38,317 bases of DNA from positions 1-38,317 of IMG/VR virus record IMGVR_UViG_3300015366_000306. One strand, 5' to 3'. Source of the DNA: a virus. A program made the translations under genes and the position numbers. Below, one piece after another: positions 1 to 8,313 of this stretch. Each line of letters begins with the position of its first letter. Within the stretch, counting starts at the first letter, position 1. A model generated the notes under the pieces. It worked only from the letters and a program-made list of their open reading frames with translations. It had not been told where the DNA came from and did not search any database.

Positions 1-18
1 AGACGCGGAGGAAGAGGA

Positions 19-330
19 ATGAGCGAACAACAAGCCTGCTATTACTGCGGGGCTGTTCAGTCCGAATTGTCTTTTGGTGAATGGTGCGTAGTTTGCCTTG
101 GCGAACTTGCGGAGGTTAGAAGCAAGCACTGTTACAAGCGAGAGCTTGCCGCAAAGTCTGCGAAGATTGAAAGACTTGAAACAGTGCTTACAAACATTGC
201 CGAACACGGCGGCATGACTGACGATGAATCCGGCCTAAGTCATAACGGTTCGTGGTGTGCGGAACAAGCGCGGCGTGCGCTGGAGTCAGTCCAGCCGGAA
301 CAAATCATTAAAACTGAAAATGAAACATGA
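19..330 (+). CDS. Hypothetical zinc-ribbon-like phage protein
   Basis: Function not recognised. The 103-aa protein opens with two CxxC knuckles (CYYC near residues 7-10 and CVVC near 23-26), the spacing of a small zinc ribbon. A charged helical stretch (about 35-60) and a short acidic tail follow. The start is well supported by a purine-rich GGAGGAAGAGG directly upstream. Its stop overlaps the ATG of the next gene, so the two are probably translationally coupled. It lies just before the packaging genes and on the same strand. It resembles the small genes typical of the early-to-late boundary in phages, but I cannot name a family. Confidence 0.72.
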   Translation: MSEQQACYYCGAVQSELSFGEWCVVCLGELAEVRSKHCYKRELAAKSAKIERLETVLTNIAEHGGMTDDESGLSHNGSWCAEQARRALESVQPEQIIKTENET

Positions 331-539
331 CCAAGTACATAGAAAATTGTGAAGGATGCGGCGTTAAGATGGTGAATGAAGTCAGGATGAAATTATGCCC
401 ACATTGCGACCATGTTCGCCGGACTCAATCTGAGGCAGATGGCTGCATGACCGTGCTGGGCATTCTCATAATTTACGTGGTGGTCATGTACATCACGGGC
501 AGCGATGCATGGCATTGGCTAATTACATGGGGGAACTGA
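327..539 (+). CDS. Small zinc-ribbon protein with one membrane segment
   Basis: This 70-aa protein has CxxC pairs near residues 8-11 (CEGC) and 24-27 (CPHC), a zinc-ribbon arrangement. A single hydrophobic segment follows at about residues 41-57 (LGILIIYVVVMYI), with an aromatic C-terminus. The likely topology is a cytoplasmic zinc ribbon tethered to the inner membrane. The ATG overlaps the stop of the upstream gene. No function can be assigned; a membrane-anchored regulator or superinfection factor are only possibilities. Confidence 0.68.
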   Translation: MTKYIENCEGCGVKMVNEVRMKLCPHCDHVRRTQSEADGCMTVLGILIIYVVVMYITGSDAWHWLITWGN

Positions 540-540
540 C

Positions 541-828
541 ATGAGCAAAGCATTTTGGGCTGGGTTCAAAGAAGGGCTGTCCCTGCAATGGCTGTTCAAG
601 TGGCGAAGGGAAACCAAGGAAAGCATTTGGCGGCGGGGATATGAATACGCTGACCGCAAATTAAGAGAGAATCCAAACAACTCTAAACAATTGGAAGCCC
701 ACATTTTCAACAGTTGCGACCCATTTGATTTGGGCATATTGGATAGGCTATTTGATGAAGACCGCGCAAAAGAGCAGCAGGAGCAAAAGAACGCCGCAAA
801 ATGTTCCACGGGAAACATTCTGACGTAA
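541..828 (+). CDS. Hypothetical phage protein
   Basis: A 95-aa charged protein with no recognised domain. The N-terminus (AFWAGFKEGLSLQWLFKW) is an amphipathic, tryptophan-rich helix and the rest is mostly polar helix. The start follows GGGGAACTGAC, a good ribosome site one base beyond the preceding stop, so it belongs to the same small operon. A long antisense reading frame overlaps it but looks like a shadow. It sits just upstream of the small terminase, where phages often carry short accessory genes. Confidence 0.7.
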   Translation: MSKAFWAGFKEGLSLQWLFKWRRETKESIWRRGYEYADRKLRENPNNSKQLEAHIFNSCDPFDLGILDRLFDEDRAKEQQEQKNAAKCSTGNILT

Positions 829-864
829 ATAGCTGAAAACCAGCCGGTTATTGGTAAGCCAGAA

Positions 865-1227
865 ATGGTGTACCATCCGGCCATGACACCACCCACAGGC
901 GAACCAAGGGGCAGGCCACGCGTGCATGACCGGCAGCAACTGCTGGAATTGCTGGAACAGTACATTGCCAACACGCCCATTCCCATACTTGCGGAATTTG
1001 CATACCTGAACAATCTGCATAGGCAGCAATTATATGAATTTCCCGAATTATCTGACGCTATAAAAAAGGCGATTTCCAAAAAGGAAGCAGCACTGGAAAT
1101 GGGGGGATTGACCGGATCCCTGAACCCAAGCATGGCCATATTCAGCCTGAAGCAGTTGGGCTGGGCTGACAGCCAGAAGACCGTCACTGAACACGAAATC
1201 AAAATTGTGGGCGGGTTACCGGATTGA
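865..1227 (+). CDS. terS: Terminase small subunit (probable)
   Basis: Probable small terminase, which binds the packaging site and hands DNA to the large subunit. The 120-aa protein has a basic N-terminus (GEPRGRPRVHD), a helix-turn-helix-like middle (LLELLEQYIAN ... LYEFPELSDAIKKAISKKE) and a C-terminal segment containing NPSMAIFSLKQLGW. That last segment is the pattern usual in phage small terminases (AIFALKNxGW). It sits directly before the large terminase and overlaps it by 4 nt. A later start at the ATG in MTPPTGE is also possible. Confidence 0.75.
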   Translation: MVYHPAMTPPTGEPRGRPRVHDRQQLLELLEQYIANTPIPILAEFAYLNNLHRQQLYEFPELSDAIKKAISKKEAALEMGGLTGSLNPSMAIFSLKQLGWADSQKTVTEHEIKIVGGLPD

Positions 1228-2498
1228 TTATCAAACTGCCAACCCTTCACACCGGTCAGGTTGATATTTACCGGAACAGGGGCAAGCTAAATGCCATCAG
1301 TTGCGGCAGGCGTTACGGCAAAACCATCCTGCTGAATACATTGGCGGCTGACACGGCGGCCAAGGGCAGACGGTTTGGTTTCTTTGCACCTGAACATAAG
1401 CAGCTGGCCGAACCGTATGACGCTATCAAGGAAATCCTGCTGCCGCTGATTTCCAGTTCCAGCCGGAATGATGGCCGAATTATCACCAAGACCGGCGGCG
1501 TGGTCGATTTCTGGCCGCTGGAAAACAATGAACTGGCTGGGCGTGGGCGCGAATATCACCGGATAGGCATTGATGAAGCGGCGTTCACCAAGAACGGCCA
1601 AATGTCAGACATATGGCGCAAGAGCATCAAGCCAACCCTGCTGACCACGCGGGGTGATGCGTGGGTGGCCAGCACGCCAAGCGGGGTAGATCCTGAGAAT
1701 TTCTTTTACCAGATCTGGCATGACCCGAATCTGGGGTTCAAAACGCACCACGCACCTACATCCGGAAACCCATTTGTACCGGCTGACGAACTGGAGCTGG
1801 AAAGGAAAATGGCGCATCCACTGGTATGGAGGCAGGAATTTCTGGCCGAATTTGTCAGCTGGGACGGGGACGCGTTTTTCCGCATAGATTATTTCTTGGA
1901 TGAAGGCCAGCCGGTGGAATACCCGCACATGTGCGATGCGGTTTTTGCCATCATGGATTGCGCGGTCAAATCCGGATCTGAGCATGATGCAACAGCGGTT
2001 GTGTATTGCTCATTGTCAGAATTCCACGGTCACCAGCTAATCTGGCTGGATTACGAAATGCATTCCATTGATGCCGCATCACTTGAGCATCTGGCACCAA
2101 GGGTGCTGCAACGGTGCGAAGACCTAGCCAAACAGTGCAAGGCCAGAAATGGATCCATTGGGTTGCTGGTAGAAGACGCGGCTGGCGGTCAGGTGCTGAT
2201 CCAGCAGGCAAGGGCAAGAGGGTGGCCAATCAAGCCAATTGATTCTAAGATCACGGCGCGGGGAAAGGACGAACGGGCGATGATTGCTGGCGGTGCGGCC
2301 TATGCTGGCAAATGCAAAATCAGCCGCCATGCCTACGATAAAACCGTGGAATGGAGAGGCAGGACGATGAATCATCTGATACAACAGGTCACCACTTTCC
2401 GAATTGGCGACAAAGAAGCGTACAAACGTGCCGATGATCTGCTGGATTGCGCTGCATATTCCATGATTGTCGGCTGTACCGATGCAAGGGTTCTGTAA
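1224..2498 (+). CDS. terL: Terminase large subunit (ATPase and nuclease)
   Basis: Packaging motor. The 424-aa length is normal for the family. The N-terminal ATPase shows a Walker A-like loop GRRYGKT (28-34) and a Walker B segment RIGIDEA with D117/E118. The RNase H-like nuclease domain has acidic candidates at D245 (IMDCAVKSG), E317/D318 (LLVEDAAGG) and D404/D405/D408 (DDLLD). The start is TTG, overlapping the TGA of the small subunit. A later ATG would remove residues ahead of the Walker loop, so TTG is preferred, with GGGCGGG upstream as a possible ribosome site. Its stop TAATG overlaps the portal start. Confidence 0.95.
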   Translation: MIIKLPTLHTGQVDIYRNRGKLNAISCGRRYGKTILLNTLAADTAAKGRRFGFFAPEHKQLAEPYDAIKEILLPLISSSSRNDGRIITKTGGVVDFWPLENNELAGRGREYHRIGIDEAAFTKNGQMSDIWRKSIKPTLLTTRGDAWVASTPSGVDPENFFYQIWHDPNLGFKTHHAPTSGNPFVPADELELERKMAHPLVWRQEFLAEFVSWDGDAFFRIDYFLDEGQPVEYPHMCDAVFAIMDCAVKSGSEHDATAVVYCSLSEFHGHQLIWLDYEMHSIDAASLEHLAPRVLQRCEDLAKQCKARNGSIGLLVEDAAGGQVLIQQARARGWPIKPIDSKITARGKDERAMIAGGAAYAGKCKISRHAYDKTVEWRGRTMNHLIQQVTTFRIGDKEAYKRADDLLDCAAYSMIVGCTDARVL

Positions 2499-5400
2499 TG
2501 AGTTCAATTAACATAAATTCCACCGTACTGCCGTCAGAATTGCTCAAAATTCTGGATGCCAATGAAGTTCAAGTTGGTTCATCGGTCAGTTACCAGCTAT
2601 GCAAATTGCTTTGGGAATATCACCCGCTGGCCGGAAAGATCATTGAAAAACCAATCCGGCTGGCATTGTCCAAGTCCCGCAAGATCAACATTCCGTGCGC
2701 AATTGAAGATCAGCTGAAGGAAGCGTTTGAACGGGAATGGGAGCGGCTGGGGGCAACAAACCACATCCGAGACACCATGTATTTGTCCCGTGTGTATGGC
2801 GCATCAGCGATTGTTTACGGGTCACCCGCTATCCCAACCACTGACCCAATTGATCCGTGGAAATTGGCAGATCTGCCGGATCTGTATTTTAACCAGCTGG
2901 ATCCGCTGAATCTGGCCGGATCCATTGTGACCAACCAAAACCCGAATGCACCGGATTTCCAAAAGCCAAACCAAAGCATTACCGCCGCCGGACAACCGTA
3001 CCACCAAAGCCGTACATGTACGATTTTTTGCGGCACGCCAATTTACCTTTCATTCCAAGGATCCAGCTTCAGTTTCAGCGGCAGATCCCTATTTTTGAGA
3101 GCGTTGTATCCGCTGAAATCATTCATCCAAACCATGACGGTGGATGATCTGGTTTCCCTGAAGGCGGGGCTATTGATTGCCAAGATCCAGCAATCTGGAT
3201 CCATCGTGAATCGGTTGATGCAGGCTGGCGCGACTGGCAAGCGGGATCTGCTGAAGGAAGGGCAAACCGGAAATGTGCTTTCCATCAATCCTGACGAATC
3301 CATTGAATCAATCGACTTGAACAATACGGACAAGGCCATGACCGTGGCGCGGAACAACATCATTGCCAACATTGCGGCGGCATGTGACGTTCCGGCCATC
3401 CTGCTGAAGGATGAAGCATACACGCAAGGGTTTGGGGAAGGCACCGAAGATGCCAAGGCGGTGGCGCAGTACATTGAGGGGTTGCGCCATGACATGGCCA
3501 GCCTGTATGCCTATTTCGACAAAATTGTTCAGCACCGCGCATGGAATAAGGAATTCTACCAAGCGTTGTCCAATGACCATCCTGAAGAAATCGGGCAAAT
3601 GTCATATGAACAATTTTTCTATTTTGCACATAACCTGTTCAAAACAGAGTGGCCAACCCTGCTGGAAGAACCGGAATCCGAAAAGATCCGGCGTGACTCA
3701 GACAAGCTGAAAGCTATGGCTGACGTACTGAAGACGCTGGGCGCAATGGTGGATCCAGAAAATAAGGCGCGGGTGGTTGAGTGGTTCACGGACAACATCA
3801 ACGGCATGACCGGCCTGTTTGCATCACCGATGGAGCTGGACATTGAAGCATTGGCCGAATACGAACCGCCACAAGAGGGCGGCGGTATGCCTGACATGGG
3901 CGGCGGTGATACGCCTGACGGCCATGATCATGACCACGGCGGCGGTGGTGGCGGCATTGCTGCCAAAGCAGATTCTGATTGGAAAGAGTCTGATCACCCG
4001 CGGGCGAAGGATGGCAAGTTTGGCAGCGGCGGCGGCGCGGCCAGTGAACCGGCCAATAAGTCAAAAGATTACGGATTCAAGCGCACTCAAAAATCCCAAT
4101 GGATGGGTACTGGATTTGGGAAAATGCCAGCAAGTCATGGGTTGACCGTAGGCGGCAAAGAAACGGGCTTTACAATATCCGGAACAAGGTCAGGCAATTA
4201 TTATGTATATGATCCAACCGGCAAAAAGGTAGAAACGTCATCTTCATTTGAGTTGGCCAAAGAAGCTGCCCGTGAACATTACGAAAATTACAATCGCAAA
4301 GAATACAACCGCAAAGAACGGCAGCCGCATGAACCAAAAGAAGAAAAGCCAGTACTAACCGTGCCTGAACAGTTGGCAGAACGTGAGTCTGATTTGGGAT
4401 CCATTGATATTCCACAGGCTGAAGGTTCAAGCATCAAGCCAGATCAAACCAGAAAGGATTTAGGCGCGAAGTACAAAGAAGCGGCCAAGCTGAAGCCAAA
4501 ATACGATGATCAGATGCTGGGGATTGCCACTGAGCTGGGCGTTCAGGATCAGATCATGCTGGCACCGCTGAAAGGCGTGAAGCGTGCAGTGGAAAAGATT
4601 GTGGGCGATTACAAGGGCAATGCAAACAAGATCAAAGATCTGGTACGCGGAACCATTGTGGTGGATGACTTTGAACAGACATTGAAAGCCATTGACATGA
4701 TCAGCCAGCGCATGGGTAAACCGCTGGGCTTGCGCAATGGGTTGGTTGAGGGATCCGAAGCCGAATCACCGGACGGATACCGCGACATTAAAATGAACAT
4801 TGAAATTGACGGCCATGTGACTGAAGTTCAGGTGAACTTCAAAGAAATGATTGAGGCAAAAGATGGCGAAGGTCACAAGCTGTATGAGGCTGCACGAAAA
4901 ATTCAAACAAATGCAAATGCCGAAGGCAGGCAGCTGACTGAAAATGAAGAACGTGAAGTTTTCAGATTATTTGCAGAACAAAAGAAAGTTTACAATGCGG
5001 CATGGGACAAAATCCAAGCCAGAGCATCCAAAGGAGGCGGGAAATCAACCGCAAAAAAAGCTGACGCGGTTACAGCCGCAAATGACGATGAACACTGGAT
5101 CACGTTAAACGGCGGCGAAGGCAAGGATGGCGAGGGTCACGGTCAGCATGTGCTGATCAATGGATCCGGCGAGGTTGTGGGCGGTGCTGGCGGCAAACTG
5201 AACGGCAAGAAGCTGGAGGGCGTACAGTCCAAGTCCAAGGATGTGGATTTCAAAGTACCAAGGCCAGCCGGAGAGCAAAAGACGGCTGCAACAGAATTAA
5301 CCGGTGATCAAAAAGCATTGGCCAGCTGGGGCAGCAACTCGCATGACGGCATGATCAATTTCTGGAAAACAGATCCAACCAGAGAAACGCCAGATGGCAA

Positions 5401-6970
5401 AAATCTGGAAGAAATGGCCGAAAGTGAACTTCAAAAGCTGGAAGAAGGCAAAGACACCGTTACGCAATACCTGACCGAACGTGATATGCCGAAGGAAGTT
5501 GTTGAGCAGATACGTCAGGAAGCAATCCAGAAATGGACTGATTTGGTAAGAACGTCAAAGGACACGAAATCCATATTGAGTATGGAAACAAAAAGCCCAC
5601 ATTTAAGGGACACTATTCTTGATGATTTCAAGGCCGCTATTGTGGCAGGCGAAGGAATTGACAGAGTAGAAAGGCAGGCCGTGCAAATGGTCAAAGAAAT
5701 GGGCGTGAGTGAAGAAGCCGCAAAAGAATATGTAAACAAAATCAAAGAAGAAACCACGGATTCAAGTCAAATCAGATCAATGGCCAGAAAATTTATTCTC
5801 ACGCCTGCACAACAAAAGGCTTGGGACATGGGCTGGAAATTAAATCAAGCAATTGCAAATAATACATACGCTGGCCAATCTGATCTTGGAAAATTATTGC
5901 TGGAGCTTGATGAATTAAGAACCCAATCCATTGAAAAAATGGTCAAGTTGGGCATGGATAAAGAACAGGCCGAAAGTTGGGGAGACAGCATAAGAGATTA
6001 CGGTATGCCCAGAATGATGGAGTCCCATAAAAAATGGGAAATCCAACAAGAGCTAAATGCAAATCAAGCTAAAAGTAGACAGCAATTGATTGAAAAGACT
6101 CATGCGGATGCCTTAATAGACAGGCAGCGCGTGGAAAAGAACAAAACAAATTTTGTTCCATATACCCCACAAAAAACGGTTGCAGATGCTGCAAGGTTTG
6201 TTGTTCAAAGCAATTACGCGGCAGCCGCTAATTTTGGAAAAATGAACATTGATGTTGTAAATGCTCAGATTGAATCGCTGTCATTCCATTTGCAAAAATT
6301 CCCTGAATTGGCCGCAGAACAAAGAAACATGGGATCCATTCAGGTCAGGGCAAAGGATATTGTTAAGGCAGGAAAAAGTTCAGAAAAAGAGTGGGCTAAA
6401 CTTGCTGTAAAGAAAATCCAACCAAATCTGACTGAAGAGCAGCTGGAAAAAGAAGTTGAGGCTTTTCTAAACAGAAGACATAAGCTGGAAAAAACCAGTG
6501 GCAAAACGTGGGCATATAGCGTTGGTGATGCACATACTTATGACACTCAACGTGATTGGAAAGGAGTGTTCTTTAATGAAAAGTATGCTGCTGATACAGA
6601 ATTGTTTCAAAAAACATTAGATGTATCACTTGCGATCAAATGGCATCCAGTAGGATGCGACACTATAAAATCTGTCGCTGATCATGAATACGGTCATCAA
6701 ATGGATAATTTGTTGAAATTGGTTGATAAAACCGGAGTTGGCACCAGAGGTTTTACTGATCCCAGAATGCAAAAAATATGGGAAGATGCCAGCAAAGACG
6801 GTAAAGCAGGCATGAAGGAGCTGGTGAGTGAATATGCCGCAGAAAATAAAATGGAATTTATTGCTGAATGTTGGGCTGAATACTTGAATAACCCACAGCC
6901 AAGAAGTACAGCATTGGCAATGGGTTGGTTGATTGAAGACATTTACGCTGAAAAATTTGGGAAAAAATAG
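2498..6970 (+). CDS. Giant portal protein fused to RelA/SpoT-like and zincin metalloprotease modules
   Basis: A 1490-aa protein, about three times a normal portal. Residues 1 to about 465 resemble DUF1073-type portals, which form the DNA entry vertex. A Gly/His-rich linker and the motif SDWKESDHPRAKDGKFG (493-509) follow. Next come a small beta-rich segment (about 520-595) and a RelA/SpoT-like region (about 625-845). This carries IKDLVRG (D714, R717), GYRD (G760-Y761), EVQV (E776, Q778) and HKLYE (H793-E797), which match the nucleotide- and metal-binding positions of (p)ppGpp synthetases. A second linker (about 862-903, ending GGKLNGKKL) leads into a long helical region. The C-terminus is a zincin with HEYGH (H1396-E1397-H1400) and FIAECWAEY (E1457). 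The start overlaps the terminase stop (TAATG). The portal assignment is firm from motif and position. Enzyme activity is inference. Confidence 0.92.
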   Translation: MSSININSTVLPSELLKILDANEVQVGSSVSYQLCKLLWEYHPLAGKIIEKPIRLALSKSRKINIPCAIEDQLKEAFEREWERLGATNHIRDTMYLSRVYGASAIVYGSPAIPTTDPIDPWKLADLPDLYFNQLDPLNLAGSIVTNQNPNAPDFQKPNQSITAAGQPYHQSRTCTIFCGTPIYLSFQGSSFSFSGRSLFLRALYPLKSFIQTMTVDDLVSLKAGLLIAKIQQSGSIVNRLMQAGATGKRDLLKEGQTGNVLSINPDESIESIDLNNTDKAMTVARNNIIANIAAACDVPAILLKDEAYTQGFGEGTEDAKAVAQYIEGLRHDMASLYAYFDKIVQHRAWNKEFYQALSNDHPEEIGQMSYEQFFYFAHNLFKTEWPTLLEEPESEKIRRDSDKLKAMADVLKTLGAMVDPENKARVVEWFTDNINGMTGLFASPMELDIEALAEYEPPQEGGGMPDMGGGDTPDGHDHDHGGGGGGIAAKADSDWKESDHPRAKDGKFGSGGGAASEPANKSKDYGFKRTQKSQWMGTGFGKMPASHGLTVGGKETGFTISGTRSGNYYVYDPTGKKVETSSSFELAKEAAREHYENYNRKEYNRKERQPHEPKEEKPVLTVPEQLAERESDLGSIDIPQAEGSSIKPDQTRKDLGAKYKEAAKLKPKYDDQMLGIATELGVQDQIMLAPLKGVKRAVEKIVGDYKGNANKIKDLVRGTIVVDDFEQTLKAIDMISQRMGKPLGLRNGLVEGSEAESPDGYRDIKMNIEIDGHVTEVQVNFKEMIEAKDGEGHKLYEAARKIQTNANAEGRQLTENEEREVFRLFAEQKKVYNAAWDKIQARASKGGGKSTAKKADAVTAANDDEHWITLNGGEGKDGEGHGQHVLINGSGEVVGGAGGKLNGKKLEGVQSKSKDVDFKVPRPAGEQKTAATELTGDQKALASWGSNSHDGMINFWKTDPTRETPDGKNLEEMAESELQKLEEGKDTVTQYLTERDMPKEVVEQIRQEAIQKWTDLVRTSKDTKSILSMETKSPHLRDTILDDFKAAIVAGEGIDRVERQAVQMVKEMGVSEEAAKEYVNKIKEETTDSSQIRSMARKFILTPAQQKAWDMGWKLNQAIANNTYAGQSDLGKLLLELDELRTQSIEKMVKLGMDKEQAESWGDSIRDYGMPRMMESHKKWEIQQELNANQAKSRQQLIEKTHADALIDRQRVEKNKTNFVPYTPQKTVADAARFVVQSNYAAAANFGKMNIDVVNAQIESLSFHLQKFPELAAEQRNMGSIQVRAKDIVKAGKSSEKEWAKLAVKKIQPNLTEEQLEKEVEAFLNRRHKLEKTSGKTWAYSVGDAHTYDTQRDWKGVFFNEKYAADTELFQKTLDVSLAIKWHPVGCDTIKSVADHEYGHQMDNLLKLVDKTGVGTRGFTDPRMQKIWEDASKDGKAGMKELVSEYAAENKMEFIAECWAEYLNNPQPRSTALAMGWLIEDIYAEKFGKK

Positions 6971-6978
6971 GTGAATAC

Positions 6979-7260
6979 ATGAGCAAGTTCAGTGAAGTCG
7001 TAATCAAAATCCGAGAAAATGAACCAGTAACAGTGGAAGAAAAGTTTGAAGCGTGTCTGGATGATGGCGTTATAAATCAAAAGAAAATTGAATTTATGAC
7101 CGATGAAATTTTTCGGCCAGCATTTATTCGGGATGTGTATGCAGGCGGCAAGGAAGAGCAAATTGCCGCTGACAAAGAAAAGGATGAAGAAAATGCAGCC
7201 AATGGCTATGACGAAATGGGCAACGTCATAGCCCCAGAAATTCCACCGGAATGGATGTGA
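6979..7260 (+). CDS. Small acidic protein downstream of the portal fusion, unknown function
   Basis: The 93-aa product is strongly acidic towards its C-terminus (KEKDEENAANGYDEMGN) and ends in PEIPPEWM. No domain is recognised. The ribosome site is AGGTGAATAC just after the portal stop, so it is probably co-transcribed with the portal. The local sequence is more A/T-rich than the terminase region. Small acidic genes right after polymorphic toxin genes are often immunity proteins. That context makes it a candidate partner of the portal-borne modules, but nothing in its sequence proves this. Confidence 0.72.
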   Translation: MSKFSEVVIKIRENEPVTVEEKFEACLDDGVINQKKIEFMTDEIFRPAFIRDVYAGGKEEQIAADKEKDEENAANGYDEMGNVIAPEIPPEWM

Positions 7261-7443
7261 TCAATTGGCGTGTTCAGCTACCAATTTTTCCCATTCTTCA
7301 GGGCTGACTTTATATCCCCTGTGTAGGGCTTCAACCAAACTATATGGTCTGCCATTGGGAACATCAAAAGCCAAGCAAGAACGCCATTCAACTTTAACTG
7401 GCAACCCTTCAACGCTCAAAAACATTGGTTCTTCTGGAATCAT
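7261..7443 (-). CDS. Reverse-strand inserted gene (moron-like), unknown function
   Basis: A 60-aa protein encoded against the direction of the whole late block. Support is a near-perfect ribosome site (GGAGGAAATAAT before the ATG), sensible composition, and a promoter-like element upstream. Sequence features include MFLSVEGLPVKVEW and SPEEWEKLVAEH; no family is recognised. Its stop abuts the stop of the preceding forward gene with no gap. An oppositely oriented gene with its own promoter between portal and MuF is the layout of a moron (an independently expressed cargo gene). A role in immunity to the portal payload or in host modulation is speculation. Confidence 0.68.
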   Translation of the reverse strand: MIPEEPMFLSVEGLPVKVEWRSCLAFDVPNGRPYSLVEALHRGYKVSPEEWEKLVAEHAN

Positions 7444-7461
7444 ATTATTTCCTCCACCCCG

Positions 7462-7495
7462 ATTTTAACACAAAACCCACACAAATCTAATACTT
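7462..7495 (-). promoter_or_regulatory. Promoter-like palindromic element of the inserted reverse gene
   Basis: On the reverse strand the stretch reads AAGTATTAG, then about 20 nt, then TGTGTTAAAAT. It has the same AGTATT half-site and spacing as the elements before early genes elsewhere in the window, though the second half is degenerate (AAATC instead of TAATACT). TAAAAT is a plausible -10, about 20 nt before the ATG of the 60-aa gene. On the forward strand TTAACA-17 nt-TAATAC also looks promoter-like, but it would start transcription inside the MuF start codon region. Moderate confidence. Confidence 0.4.
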
Positions 7496-7497
7496 AA

Positions 7498-8313
7498 ATG
7501 GCCAGCCGCAAAACATTCTTTCAGGTTTTGACTGAAGCAATAGATTACTTTGCAGCCAAGGGCTATACGTCACAGGCTGACCTAAATCGCTGGATCCGTC
7601 TACTAAAAGAAGCACTGGACAGGCAATTGGGGTCGCCGAAACATTCAGAAGCTGAAGTACGGCGGGTGCTGAAGGCGGTCTATAACCGGCAGATCATCCG
7701 TGGCGGCGCACTGAAGCAAAACCCAACCGTGACCAAATTCAGCGTGGACATGCTGAAACCAACCATGCGGCGGGAGCTGGAACGGCGAATGCTGGCCAGT
7801 GCCAACCTGATCAAGCTGAACCGGCAAGAGGCCATTTCATCCACATTGCGGCGGTTTGAGGGCTGGGCAACCAGTATTCCCAAAGGCGGCAGCAAGGCGG
7901 TAGAAATCCGCAAGGAAAAAACCAAGATCCGGAAAGCGGTGATTGCCCTGACGTATCAAGAGCGGCGGGTGATCATTGACCAAAGCCAGAAATTTGCAGC
8001 CGCCCTGAATGCAACCATTGCCACGGACAACCGCGCAATTGCCGCTGAGTGGCACTCACGCTGGCGCACGGCTGGGTACGACTACCGCGAAGACCACAAG
8101 GAGCGGGATGGCAAAATCTATGCAGTGGCAGACAACTGGGCGATTCGAGAGGGGTTGATGAAGGCTGGAAAGCATGGCTACACTCAGGACATAACGCAAC
8201 CAGCAGAAGAAGTGTTCTGCCAGTGCCGTTACACGTACATTTACTCCATTGCTTCATTGCCCGATGACATGCTGACCGAAAAGGGGCGAAGGCTTCTGAA
8301 CTCCGCGAAATAA
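7498..8313 (+). CDS. MuF-like head morphogenesis (minor capsid) protein
   Basis: The 271-aa protein resembles the Mu gpF / SPP1 gp7 family, which sits at or near the portal and is packaged in small numbers. The N-terminal part is helical (FFQVLTEAIDYFAAKGYTS). The C-terminal part has the family pattern REDHKERDGKIY (near 197-208), GYTQDITQPAEEVFCQCR and a final helix. Position after the portal fits. No clear Shine-Dalgarno is seen before ATG 7498; the upstream 54 nt belong to the inserted reverse gene's control region, so the insertion may have replaced its original leader. Unlike many MuF proteins it has no C-terminal toxin extension, since here the portal carries the extra modules. Confidence 0.85.
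   Translation: MASRKTFFQVLTEAIDYFAAKGYTSQADLNRWIRLLKEALDRQLGSPKHSEAEVRRVLKAVYNRQIIRGGALKQNPTVTKFSVDMLKPTMRRELERRMLASANLIKLNRQEAISSTLRRFEGWATSIPKGGSKAVEIRKEKTKIRKAVIALTYQERRVIIDQSQKFAAALNATIATDNRAIAAEWHSRWRTAGYDYREDHKERDGKIYAVADNWAIREGLMKAGKHGYTQDITQPAEEVFCQCRYTYIYSIASLPDDMLTEKGRRLLNSAK

Noticed and set aside
519-1250. A 243-aa antisense reading frame opposite the hypothetical gene and small terminase
   Set aside because: No ribosome site, Ser/Cys-rich odd composition, and both forward genes beneath it have good starts and sensible products.
7465-7493. Forward promoter TTAACA-17-TAATAC driving MuF
   Set aside because: Its start point would fall at or after the MuF ATG, so it could not give a normal MuF mRNA; the boxes are better explained as the reverse gene's element.
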